From positions 1-27,112 of the IMG/VR virus record IMGVR_UViG_3300027712_000120: 27,112 bases of DNA. One strand, written 5' to 3'. Every line of letters begins with the position of its first letter. Position 1 is the stretch's first letter. Source of the DNA: a virus. Made by a program: the position numbers and the translations under genes. Of the stretch, positions 14,325-21,768 are shown one piece after another. The notes beneath the pieces are model-generated. The model worked only from the letters and a program-made list of their open reading frames with translations. It did no database searches and was not told where the DNA came from.

Positions 14325-14887
14325 TGGAATATATTAGTTATTGGGATAATGTTTTGACCAAAGATGTATGCAAAGCAATTATCGACCGATTTGAAGATAA
14401 AACTGAACAACAAGAGTTGATTCTCTACGAAGGCCACCGAAGATTTAATGAAATTAATATTACAAAACATTTAGATGATTGGTCTGATATTCAAAATATA
14501 TTGTTAGATAGTATGCAATTGCATCTTGGAAAATATATGCGCCAATTTGGAATTGATGGTAAGAATTGGCCAAAAGATTTGGCATATGAAGAATTTCGTA
14601 TTAAGAAATATGAACCAAATGATTTAGATGAATTCAAATTACACGTTGATGTGGGTGATTATGCTTCAGCTCGTAGATTCTTGGTGATGTTCTTCTACTT
14701 AAATGATGTTGAAGAAGGTGGTGAAACGATATTCAAAAAAGGATTAGGTTCTAAGGTTGAATTATCAGTTAAACCACAAACAGGAAGAATGGTTATGTTT
14801 CCGCCCATGTGGACACACCCACACGCTGGTTTAAAACCAATTAGTGGACCAAAATACATAGTGGGCGGTTATTTACATTACTTATGA
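14324..14887 (+). CDS. Prolyl 4-hydroxylase-like 2-oxoglutarate/Fe(II) oxygenase
   Basis: 187 residues of the P4H-type oxygenase family. Iron ligands are H107 and D109 (FKLHVDVGDY) and a distal histidine in WTHPHAG, probably H167. K177 in GPKYIVGGYLHY fits the 2-oxoglutarate-binding basic residue. The core FLVMFFYLNDVEEGGETIF is the conserved beta-helix strand pair. These proteins are frequent in aquatic T4-like phages; substrates are unknown, and hydroxylation of a virion or host protein is the usual guess. Adjacent overlaps are 1 and 4 bases, linking it to the helicase and to a HExxH protein. Confidence 0.88.
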   Translation: MEYISYWDNVLTKDVCKAIIDRFEDKTEQQELILYEGHRRFNEINITKHLDDWSDIQNILLDSMQLHLGKYMRQFGIDGKNWPKDLAYEEFRIKKYEPNDLDEFKLHVDVGDYASARRFLVMFFYLNDVEEGGETIFKKGLGSKVELSVKPQTGRMVMFPPMWTHPHAGLKPISGPKYIVGGYLHYL

Positions 14888-15483
14888 AGCATAAAACCCT
14901 ATACAATAGACTGCACTCTTATTCGCCAAAGTTTTTTGGTGTTAAAAGACCAGGTCAAATAATGTATTGGGTTCGTAAGATGTTATCACCATATAATGTT
15001 AAAGTAAATAAAATTGTTGATAAAACAAATACTTGTTATTCTGCTTTAACTATTGGTGGGTTTTATGACCCATCATTGGAGTTTGGTGATAAAGATATAG
15101 AAATGTATTTGATGTTTAAGCAATCAGATAAAGAGGTTTCATTAGATGAGAATTATATTCATATTATGATAAATGAAATCTTCAAAACTTTGGTACATGA
15201 AAAGAAACATCGTTACCAATTTAGTCGTAGAGGTAGTGCTTATGGTCCAAGATACTGTTGCCGTAAAAAGATAGATGATGAAGAACTGCTTAAAGAATTG
15301 GAATATTACGGTGACCCCGATGAGATAGATGCTTACGCACAAGAGGCAGTAATTGAACTTAGGCTTGATGGGTATTCAGAAACATACAAAAAATACAAAG
15401 AATTGTTTGACAAACACGATAAAAAGGTGTATAATAGCTTTCTAAAGAAGTTTTACAAATACAACAATAAAATTACATTATGA
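14884..15483 (+). CDS. HExxH metalloprotein, putative zinc metallopeptidase
   Basis: 199 residues, basic. The HExxH motif is HEKKH at residues 105-109 within IFKTLVHEKKHRYQ. A downstream YYGDPDEIDAYAQEAV (141-156) would supply the third metal ligand (E147 or E154), as in gluzincin-like short peptidases. The N-terminal 60 residues lack a recognisable domain, and the C-terminus is a lysine/tyrosine-rich helix. Whether it cleaves protein is not shown. The 3' end of the gene contains a perfect consensus sigma70 promoter (15407-15435) that would serve the next gene. The stop overlaps the next start by 4 bases. Confidence 0.65.
   Translation: MKHKTLYNRLHSYSPKFFGVKRPGQIMYWVRKMLSPYNVKVNKIVDKTNTCYSALTIGGFYDPSLEFGDKDIEMYLMFKQSDKEVSLDENYIHIMINEIFKTLVHEKKHRYQFSRRGSAYGPRYCCRKKIDDEELLKELEYYGDPDEIDAYAQEAVIELRLDGYSETYKKYKELFDKHDKKVYNSFLKKFYKYNNKITL
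15407..15435 (+). promoter_or_regulatory. Perfect consensus sigma70 promoter
   Basis: TTGACA at 15407-15412, a 17-base spacer, and TATAAT at 15430-15435. Both hexamers and the spacing are exact for the bacterial housekeeping sigma factor. It lies inside the end of the HExxH gene, so a transcript would start near 15442 and include the next gene at 15480. It is the only such exact match I found in the window and suggests immediate-early transcription. Confidence 0.72.
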
Positions 15484-16595
15484 GTTTGAATAGAGAGCAG
15501 GCACTTCATTGTGCCTCGGTGTTTGAGGATTACTTTGGTAGCTTCAACCGCATTGATGAGTATATGCGTGAGCAGAAACTTAACTCGCTGGCCGAAAGAC
15601 CGAATGCTTTGCCTGGCTGTGGGCCAGAAGAAGATTTGTTTTCTGATTTTACTATTTCCCCAAAAGATATGGAGTTTGAGTTGATTGAGTTGCCTGCTGA
15701 TAGGTGGTCGCTTTACCTTGACATCATTTCTTCTCATAATAATCTATCTTCACCAGGCAGAAATATAAGACTGGCTGTGTTGGAGAAAAGAACTGGTAAG
15801 TGGGTCGGATTCATACGGATAGGGTCTCCAACGATAATGATGAAGCCTCGCAACCAGTTACTAGGCTGCGTGATTACAAACGAAACGGCAACGACCAAAT
15901 CGTTTAACAATGCAACTGCCATGGGGTTTGTTATTGTACCTGCTCAGCCGTTTGGGTATAATTACCTTGGCGGTAAATTGCTGGCTGCTATATGTTGTTC
16001 GCATGAGGTTCGTGAGATGCTGAATAAGAAGTATAAGATGAACACCTGCCTATTTGAAACCACCAGTCTGTATGGCACATCAAAGGCAATCTCACAGTAT
16101 GATGGTATGAAACCCTATTTGCGATTCAAAGGCACAACTGAATCAGACTTTCTGCCAATGATGCATGGCAAACCATATGACGATATTAAAGAGTATGTTG
16201 AGAAGATTGAGGGTGGTTCATTTGTTCCAGAAGATGCCAGCAGTCGTAAGTTAAAGATTAGTACCACTATTATCGCTATGACCAAGGCTGCACTAAAACC
16301 ATATGGTGAAGATTATGCTAGATTTATGGCAACCATAACCAAGGCCAAGTCACTAACTGAACAAAAGCGATACTATGTGTCCAACTATGGTATCAAAAAC
16401 TACATTGATATTACTCTTGGAAAGACAGATAAGATTGAAAAGGATGAGAACTATGACAAGTATCATCTGGCTAATATTACAGAGTGGTGGCGCACTAAGG
16501 CTATCAACCGTTATGAGAATTTGAAGGTAGATGGTCGCTTAAGGACTGAAATGGAAGTCTGGACTGGTGATAAAGAGCTTGACATTATCCGATAG
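15480..16595 (+). CDS. Uncharacterised protein, possibly DUF4338/GNAT-like
   Basis: 371 residues. The middle part (KRTGKWVGFIRIGSP, then TKSFNNATAMGFVIVPAQPFGYNYLGGKLLAAICCSHEV, then CLFETTSLYGTSKAI) is reminiscent of the DUF4338 family (found in DruA of Druantia defence) and of GNAT-like proteins, but I cannot confirm this by reading. The C-terminal third is helical and charged. Composition differs from neighbours: by hand, 29/60 G+C at 15541-15600 and 30/60 at 15841-15900, against 18/60 at 16981-17040. It has its own perfect sigma70 promoter. These features suggest an acquired, early-expressed accessory gene, perhaps acting on the host or on DNA; function unproven. Confidence 0.55.
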   Translation: MSLNREQALHCASVFEDYFGSFNRIDEYMREQKLNSLAERPNALPGCGPEEDLFSDFTISPKDMEFELIELPADRWSLYLDIISSHNNLSSPGRNIRLAVLEKRTGKWVGFIRIGSPTIMMKPRNQLLGCVITNETATTKSFNNATAMGFVIVPAQPFGYNYLGGKLLAAICCSHEVREMLNKKYKMNTCLFETTSLYGTSKAISQYDGMKPYLRFKGTTESDFLPMMHGKPYDDIKEYVEKIEGGSFVPEDASSRKLKISTTIIAMTKAALKPYGEDYARFMATITKAKSLTEQKRYYVSNYGIKNYIDITLGKTDKIEKDENYDKYHLANITEWWRTKAINRYENLKVDGRLRTEMEVWTGDKELDIIR

Positions 16596-16604
16596 CCATG
16601 GTAG

Positions 16605-16612
16605 GATAAATA
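16605..16612 (+). promoter_or_regulatory. Late-promoter-like element GATAAATA
   Basis: GATAAATA, one mismatch from the T4 late consensus TATAAATA, lies 26 bases before ATG 16639 in the only gap between the two genes, followed by AGGAG at 16628-16632. The flanking TTATCC...GGATAA (ending in this element) could form a hairpin. Confidence 0.5.
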
Positions 16613-16638
16613 CTTCAATAAATTGATAGGAGTATTTT

Positions 16639-18246
16639 ATGGCAACAAATTTAGTACCATATGAGAGTTGGTTGAATAGTATTGTACAATATTTTCCAAC
16701 TTTAACACAAAAACAAGTACAAATTAAAAGTAAAAGTTCTACGGCTAAGAGTTTGAATTTTACTGTTGAAGTTGGTAGAAAAAATGACCGGTGGGAATTC
16801 AAAAAAAATTTAGAAACTTTGTTACGACAAAAAGGAAAAGGATTAAAAGTTGATTCAACACTTAGGGGTGGTAAAGATACAAAAATAGTATTTGTTGATA
16901 AGTTTTATGAAAAGATGGGTCTTCAAATCCCAATCAATTTAGAATTTAAAGATGATAAACCAAAAACAGCTACAACAGAACAACAAGAGTTAGGCTCTGC
17001 TTATATCTTTACACAAGCATTAGTTAAAAATAAAAAATACAAACTGCCAAAAGGTGTATCAGACTCTAAAAATTTAACACCACCACAATTAAATGATATC
17101 TTTGAAGGTGATTTACCAGAATTAAAGAAAATATTTGGTATTCCTGAAAATCAAACTTTTGAATATTATGATTGGTTAAATGCATTTTATTTCCAACAAA
17201 AAGTGTTAATTGAAAAATACGGATCTCCAAAATTTTCAAGATTTGATAGAAATGGTGGTTTTATGGATTATATTTCCAAGTTAGTTAAAATTAAATTTGG
17301 AATATCAAAAAAAGATACTTGGGATCCAGCTGATGTTTGGGCTGTTGATGGCTCACAGTCCGATATAGAAAAAAGAATCAACAAAGCGTTAGAAGAAATT
17401 GAAGATTATTCTGTTATGAAAAAATCATATGCAAATAATCCTGAATTGTTGGAAAGCAAGATTAGAATTGGAATAATTAAATTAAATTCTATATTGATAG
17501 ATTTATTAACAGAAGAAAAAGTAGTTGGTATATCATTAAAATTAAGCGACAAAGGTGCTCATATTGAAGAAATCAATTTAGTAAAAGTAAAAGAACTAAG
17601 AGAATCTAATAAAGGTCTAATAGATACTGTAACCGATGGTTTTGAGGTTAATCCTAGAAATGATTTTACTTGTAAATTTGAAATACCTCAAGGTAAAGAA
17701 ACTTTCACACAAGATGTTAGAGTTGTTGCAAATGATAAAAAGAATGGTGGAATTTTTGATTTTCAAATCAAAGCAAATAGTTCTGAAAGTACCACAGGAA
17801 GCAATTTGAAGTTTGAAGTTACTATCAAAGGTATGTCAAAGGCTAGAGGAGGAAAAGTTCCTGTTGATGCGTTACAAAAGTTGATAGATGGAATTCAAAA
17901 AAATGCATTTCAGAATGAATTTTCTAAATTTCCAAGAAATGTAGGTGAATTTAATAATAAAATTTCAACATACAAAACTATGTTTCAAAAATTAAAAACA
18001 AAAGGTGTTGATTTTGGTGTGCCGTTTGAAGATTTTGTTAGTAATGTAACTAACGCTTTTACGAATAAGAATAAAACTTTTACAACAAATGCAACTTGTA
18101 AATTAATGGGTTTTGAATTTTTATATTTTCTTGTGACACTTAGTGAAGAACAAATGAAAGAACTTTTAACCGATATGTCTTTTTTAGCTCAAAAGAAAAA
18201 CACTAGAAAAATGGATACTTTTGGTCCATTCATAAAGATAGCATAA
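16639..18246 (+). CDS. Conserved phage protein, candidate PD-(D/E)XK nuclease-like
   Basis: 535 residues, strongly AT-rich and lysine-rich. The central region has the order expected of a restriction-like nuclease core: E118 in QQELGSAYIF, D229 in KDTWDPADVW and S299-L-K301 in VVGISLKL. The pattern 'W(D/N)PADxW ... GISLK' is known from uncharacterised proteins of aquatic T4-like phages. The C-terminal third (GGIFDFQIKANSSES onwards) looks like a separate domain with no recognised motif. It is preceded by a late-promoter-like element, which would fit a late or packaging/structural role instead of an early nuclease. The function is a hypothesis from motif order only; an inactive fold or structural protein is equally possible. 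Confidence 0.5.
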   Translation: MATNLVPYESWLNSIVQYFPTLTQKQVQIKSKSSTAKSLNFTVEVGRKNDRWEFKKNLETLLRQKGKGLKVDSTLRGGKDTKIVFVDKFYEKMGLQIPINLEFKDDKPKTATTEQQELGSAYIFTQALVKNKKYKLPKGVSDSKNLTPPQLNDIFEGDLPELKKIFGIPENQTFEYYDWLNAFYFQQKVLIEKYGSPKFSRFDRNGGFMDYISKLVKIKFGISKKDTWDPADVWAVDGSQSDIEKRINKALEEIEDYSVMKKSYANNPELLESKIRIGIIKLNSILIDLLTEEKVVGISLKLSDKGAHIEEINLVKVKELRESNKGLIDTVTDGFEVNPRNDFTCKFEIPQGKETFTQDVRVVANDKKNGGIFDFQIKANSSESTTGSNLKFEVTIKGMSKARGGKVPVDALQKLIDGIQKNAFQNEFSKFPRNVGEFNNKISTYKTMFQKLKTKGVDFGVPFEDFVSNVTNAFTNKNKTFTTNATCKLMGFEFLYFLVTLSEEQMKELLTDMSFLAQKKNTRKMDTFGPFIKIA

Positions 18247-18247
18247 A

Positions 18248-18325
18248 ATGAAATTCACACAATACTTAACAGAAGCAAAAAAAGAAGGTGCTAATCTGAA
18301 CACATTGAAGATGAAATTATTATAA
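18248..18325 (+). pseudogene. Truncated N-terminal fragment of a KxDG-protein gene
   Basis: ATG 18248 starts 25 codons, MKFTQYLTEAKKEGANL..., then stops inside the late promoter of the GIY-YIG cassette. One frame over, at 18298, it reads EHIEDEIIIN, which matches EHIADEVINRGV of the gene continuing at 19069. It therefore looks like a diverged copy of the 5' end of that gene, cut by the cassette and carrying a small indel just after KEGANL. The downstream counterpart has its own start region (MYKFKDF...KEGKNLHLE) at 18987. Confidence 0.6.
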
Positions 18326-18328
18326 ATA
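18321..18328 (+). promoter_or_regulatory. T4-type late promoter for GIY-YIG gene 2
   Basis: Exact TATAAATA, 18 bases before ATG 18347, with AGGAG at 18335-18339. The block ATTATTATAAATA...ATAGGAGAAAA closely matches that of GIY-YIG gene 1, indicating a cassette that carries its own control signals. Confidence 0.72.
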
Positions 18329-18346
18329 CATGATAGGAGAAAAATC

Positions 18347-18994
18347 ATGTATGGATTCATATATCTAACAACTAATAAAATTAATGGTAAAAAGTATATT
18401 GGAATGTGTAAAAATACACACCGAGAAAACTACATTGGCTCTGGTAAATTGCTAAAACAGGCTGTCAAAAAATATGGCAAAAAGAGTTTCAAAAGAGATG
18501 TTTTACAAGAATGTAAAACTTTTGATGAACTTAGTGAAGCTGAAATTTATTGGATTAAATTTTATAATGCAGTAGAAGATTCTAACTTCTATAATTTAAC
18601 TTCTGGTGGTTTTGGTGGTAATAGTGAGTATTTAAAAGATTATTGGTCACATCTAAATAAGGAAGAAAAAAAAGTTTGTAGAAATTGGTCAAAAAGAAGC
18701 ATGGTTGGTTTTAATAATCCTATGTATGGGAAAAAACATAGTATAGAAACCAAAAAAATGATTGGATTAAAATCGGTAAATAGAAATTGGAATAAAAATA
18801 CACCTTGGATGATTGGTGAAAATAATCATATGAGTAAGAGGGTTTTAGTTGAGATGAATAAAATAAAAAAAGAATATTCTTCATTATCATTTTTTAGCAA
18901 AATGGTTCCTAATATTCCATATTCCACATTAAAAAGTATTGCACAAAAGAATAGATTTTCTAAAAAATATAACTTAAAAATAACTTATGTATAA
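18347..18994 (+). CDS. GIY-YIG homing endonuclease 2
   Basis: 215 residues. GIY-YIG domain: GFIYLTTN (3-10), KYIGMCKN (about 16-23), YIGSGKLLKQAVKKYG, then the metal-binding glutamate in ELSEAEIYWIKFYN and the YNLTSGGFGGN closing segment. A NUMOD3 motif (FNNPMYGKKHSIETKKMIG) lies near residue 122, and a basic C-terminal DNA-binding tail follows. It is free-standing, with a late promoter and ribosome site nearly the same as GIY-YIG gene 1, though the proteins differ beyond the catalytic core. It is inserted at the 5' end of the KxDG gene, whose N-terminal sequence is found on both sides. Its stop overlaps the ATG at 18987. Confidence 0.9.
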   Translation: MYGFIYLTTNKINGKKYIGMCKNTHRENYIGSGKLLKQAVKKYGKKSFKRDVLQECKTFDELSEAEIYWIKFYNAVEDSNFYNLTSGGFGGNSEYLKDYWSHLNKEEKKVCRNWSKRSMVGFNNPMYGKKHSIETKKMIGLKSVNRNWNKNTPWMIGENNHMSKRVLVEMNKIKKEYSSLSFFSKMVPNIPYSTLKSIAQKNRFSKKYNLKITYV

Positions 18995-19076
18995 ATTCAA
19001 AGACTTCACTATGGAGGGCCAACAAGATGTAATTCTATCCGAATCTAAAGAAGGAAAGAATTTACATCTTGAGTAA
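18987..19076 (+). CDS. Short ORF encoding the N-terminus of the KxDG protein, out of frame
   Basis: 29 codons, MYKFKDFTMEGQ...ESKEGKNLHLE, then TAA. The sequence looks like the natural N-terminus of the following protein (KEGKNLHLE followed by EHIADEVINRG is the expected continuity), but four bases (TAAT) separate GAG from GAA, so one extra base breaks the frame. It could be a leader ORF whose stop overlaps the TTG start at 19069 (reinitiation), a frameshift site, an insertion scar (GTAATGA would be the extra 7 bases relative to an uninterrupted LEH reading), or a sequencing error. Confidence 0.5.
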   Translation: MYKFKDFTMEGQQDVILSESKEGKNLHLE

Positions 19077-20253
19077 TGAACACATAGCCGATGAGGTCAT
19101 TAATCGTGGTGTTACTGGTGCTCGTGAAGCAATTAATTTTCTCCGTTCTCTCCGTGATATGCTTGCTGGCCACTCCACAAATAAAGTAAGTGTTACCACC
19201 AAATGGGATGGAGCGCCAGCGGTTATATGCGGCACCAATCCTGAGAATGGTAAATTCTTTGTTGGTACTAAAAGTGTGTTTAACGTAACAGGTAAATTAA
19301 ATTATACCGATGCTGATATTGACAACAATCATCCTGGTGAAGGCCTCAATGATAAACTCAAAGTAGCTTTGCGTTACTTACCAAAACTTGGTATCAAAGG
19401 TATTCTGCAAGGTGATATGATGTTTACAAAAGGCGATATCACAACACACAAGATTGATGGTGAAACGCTGGCTACCTTTCAGCCAAACACAATCGTCTAT
19501 GCTGTACCAGCTGATTCTAAGTTAGCAAAAACAATGCTGGCTGCACAAATGGGTATCGTGTTTCATACTTCATATACAGGCAAGAAGATGTCTGACATGA
19601 AGGCTTCATTTAATATTGACATTAAAAATTTAACAGTAACAAAAGATGTTTGGTATAAAGATGCTTCATTCATTGATGCTTCAGGTACTGCCACATTTAC
19701 TGAAGATGAAGAAGAAGAAATATCAGGTATAATTTCTAAGGCGGGAACATTATTTCAACAGATTAATCCAATGACACTTAATCGTATTGCTGCCAGCGAA
19801 ACAATGCAGATTCAGATTAAGAAATTTATTAATAGTAAAGTGCGTGCTGGTGAAAAGATTAAGAATACCGCAACACATACAACTGAAATGATTAGGACTA
19901 TTGAAGCTGAATTAAATAAAGACATTCTGGCCGTTAAACTAGATAGAACAAAGAAAGACCGAATCGCAAAGAAAAATGATTTAATGCGTTTCTATCGTAA
20001 CAATTCTGCTGAGCTAAAAAAGATGTTTGACTTGATGAACTTAATTGATGATGCCAAGATGATGATTGTTCGTAAGCTGCAAGAGATAAAACAAATTACT
20101 GGCACATTTGTAAGAACGGATGATGGATTCAAAGTAACATCACCTGAAGGATTTGTGGCAGTATCTAAAACAACTGGCGGTGCAACTAAGTTGGTAGACA
20201 GAATGGAATTTAGTCACCAGAATTTTACCGCTGCAAAAAATTGGGACAAATAA
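19069..20253 (+). CDS. KxDG nucleotidyltransferase-like protein (ligase fold, DUF6267-like)
   Basis: 394 residues if started at TTG 19069; a better N-terminus lies out of frame upstream (18987). TTKWDGAPAVICG places K45-W-D47-G48 as the KxDG motif of covalent nucleotidyltransferases (DNA/RNA ligases, capping enzymes), where the lysine carries AMP. GKFFVGTKSVFN (61-72), GILQGDMMFT (111-120) and TIVYAVP fit later motifs of that fold. The C-terminal half is helical and charged. Homologues are common in aquatic T4-like phages, but to my knowledge the activity is unproven. It might seal RNA or DNA, or add NMP to a substrate. AAGGA at 19051-19055 is the nearest ribosome site. Confidence 0.65.
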   Translation: MSNEHIADEVINRGVTGAREAINFLRSLRDMLAGHSTNKVSVTTKWDGAPAVICGTNPENGKFFVGTKSVFNVTGKLNYTDADIDNNHPGEGLNDKLKVALRYLPKLGIKGILQGDMMFTKGDITTHKIDGETLATFQPNTIVYAVPADSKLAKTMLAAQMGIVFHTSYTGKKMSDMKASFNIDIKNLTVTKDVWYKDASFIDASGTATFTEDEEEEISGIISKAGTLFQQINPMTLNRIAASETMQIQIKKFINSKVRAGEKIKNTATHTTEMIRTIEAELNKDILAVKLDRTKKDRIAKKNDLMRFYRNNSAELKKMFDLMNLIDDAKMMIVRKLQEIKQITGTFVRTDDGFKVTSPEGFVAVSKTTGGATKLVDRMEFSHQNFTAAKNWDK

Positions 20254-20537
20254 TGGCTGATATTAAATATGACCTTAATGCTGTAATGAAAGAATATGGT
20301 CAATCTTTTGACTTTGGATTTACTGCAACCGATGAAGAAGAATATAATTCTGCAATTGCTGAGAAAGATGTTACTGTTCAACATTACAAGCACAGATTAA
20401 CCGAAGTAGAAAAGTTAGTTCTACCATTTCTCACCAAACTATTGCAGACTTCCGACCAACCAATCATTAAATGGCCTAATCGTAAACCTATTCTTGAAGC
20501 ACAGATTCAAAAAATTCTTAATCTAACAAGAGGATAA
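20253..20537 (+). CDS. Conserved phage protein, function unknown
   Basis: 94 residues from ATG 20253, sharing one base with the previous stop; the in-frame TTG at 20241 is inside the preceding gene. An N-terminal acidic part (YGQSFDFGFTATDEEEYN) is followed by a helix (KHRLTEVEKLVLPFLTKLL) and a basic segment (IKWPNRKPILEAQIQKILNLTRG). Proteins with 'WPNR...' ends near this kind of neighbour occur in aquatic T4-like phages, function unknown. It is one base from the next gene. Confidence 0.72.
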   Translation: MADIKYDLNAVMKEYGQSFDFGFTATDEEEYNSAIAEKDVTVQHYKHRLTEVEKLVLPFLTKLLQTSDQPIIKWPNRKPILEAQIQKILNLTRG

Positions 20538-20538
20538 A

Positions 20539-20904
20539 ATGTCAGTTCGCAGAACATTGTGGGTTAATAATACCCTAGAGCAACTGAATGAAGCATCTTA
20601 TGTTGGTAATATTGGTATGATGGAGTTGGTAAAGTTTTATTCAAAAGCTTCTCCTAAAGATAAAAGTATGTTACAATCGCTTATTCTTCATAAGAAAAAT
20701 AAAGAAGCATGGAGTTTAGTCCAAGATGTAACTGGAGTTAAACTACATAAGAGTGTGCAAGAAAAAGTTAGCCCAAATATTTTATCAAAAGCTGGTGCAG
20801 GTCAATGGGGTACCGATGAACTAGCAAATAATTATAAAAATGATACACCTGGCCAGTCTGTTAAAAAGATTGCCTCGTTTAAGGAATACCGCAAGACTAA
20901 GTAA
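20539..20904 (+). CDS. Conserved phage protein, function unknown
   Basis: 121 residues, mostly helical and basic: SYVGNIGMMELVKFYSKASP, then LILHKKNKEAWSLVQDVTGVKL and the tail SVKKIASFKEYRKTK. This pattern (NIGMMELVKFY... NKEAW.LVQDVTGVKL) is familiar from aquatic T4-like phages beside the KxDG gene, without a function. A linked role with that gene is a contextual guess. It is the last gene before the sugar cluster; 21 bases separate it from the next start. Confidence 0.72.
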   Translation: MSVRRTLWVNNTLEQLNEASYVGNIGMMELVKFYSKASPKDKSMLQSLILHKKNKEAWSLVQDVTGVKLHKSVQEKVSPNILSKAGAGQWGTDELANNYKNDTPGQSVKKIASFKEYRKTK

Positions 20905-20925
20905 CTAATACAATTGGAGTATATT

Positions 20926-21768
20926 ATGCGTGATTTGATTATTGGTGCAACCACCAACTATGACTGGGATAAATTAAAGTATTGGGTTAATTCTATTAAC
21001 CAATCTGGTTTCAAAGGCGATAAAGTAATGATTGCCTTTAATATTTCATTTGCTACTGTCAATAAATTAATAGAAGCAGGCTTTCAGGTCATCACACCTG
21101 GCAAAATTAACGAAGAAAAACAATGTTATGAATACCAATCTTCTCTACCAATCCATGTAGAGAGATTTGTTCACATTTATAATTTCTTAAAAGATAATGA
21201 ATATCGGTTTGTTATTACTACCGATGTAAAAGATGTAATTTTTCAGCAAGACCCAACAACATACATTGGCCTAGAAATGCCTGGTTCCAAGTTGATGTTT
21301 GCTTCCGAATCAATCAAATACAAAGATGAACCATGGGGAAATCAGAACCTCATTGAAACCTTTGGTCCCTATTTCCATAATATTTTCAAAGAGAATGAGA
21401 TTTATAATGTAGGTGTTTTGGCAGGTCGTGGAAATGCGATGCGTGATTTATGTGCGATGATATTCGTGATGTCGGTAAATCGTCCTATCCCAATCGTGGA
21501 TCAATCCACATTCAACTTTATGATATCGCAAGAGCCATATAAATCAGTTGCTCGTTACATGAAGTCGGAAGATGGGTGGGCTTGCCAATTAGGCACAACT
21601 GCCGACCCAAGCAAGCTTGCTGAGTTTAAACCATTCTTATTAGAAGAATCTCCTAAAATGGTTGAAGGCAAAGTTACAACATCCAAAGGAAAAGACTTTA
21701 CAATTGTTCATCAATATGATAGAGTACCAGAATGGAAAAAGGTTATAGAGGAAAAATATAATGACTAA
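20926..21768 (+). CDS. Glycosyltransferase-like protein
   Basis: 280 residues from ATG 20926; the TTG at 20914 belongs to its ribosome site TTGGAG, a leader nearly identical to that of gene 45 (TACAAT, TGGAGTAT, TTATGC). The core RFVITTDVKDVIFQQDP has the DxxD-type nucleotide-sugar site of GT-A-like enzymes, with PIVDQSTFNFM as the later conserved acceptor-side motif and IVHQYDRVPEW near the end. It probably transfers a sugar or cyclitol from an NDP donor. It opens the sugar cluster and overlaps the epimerase gene by 8 bases. Family likely, substrate unknown. Confidence 0.68.
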   Translation: MRDLIIGATTNYDWDKLKYWVNSINQSGFKGDKVMIAFNISFATVNKLIEAGFQVITPGKINEEKQCYEYQSSLPIHVERFVHIYNFLKDNEYRFVITTDVKDVIFQQDPTTYIGLEMPGSKLMFASESIKYKDEPWGNQNLIETFGPYFHNIFKENEIYNVGVLAGRGNAMRDLCAMIFVMSVNRPIPIVDQSTFNFMISQEPYKSVARYMKSEDGWACQLGTTADPSKLAEFKPFLLEESPKMVEGKVTTSKGKDFTIVHQYDRVPEWKKVIEEKYND

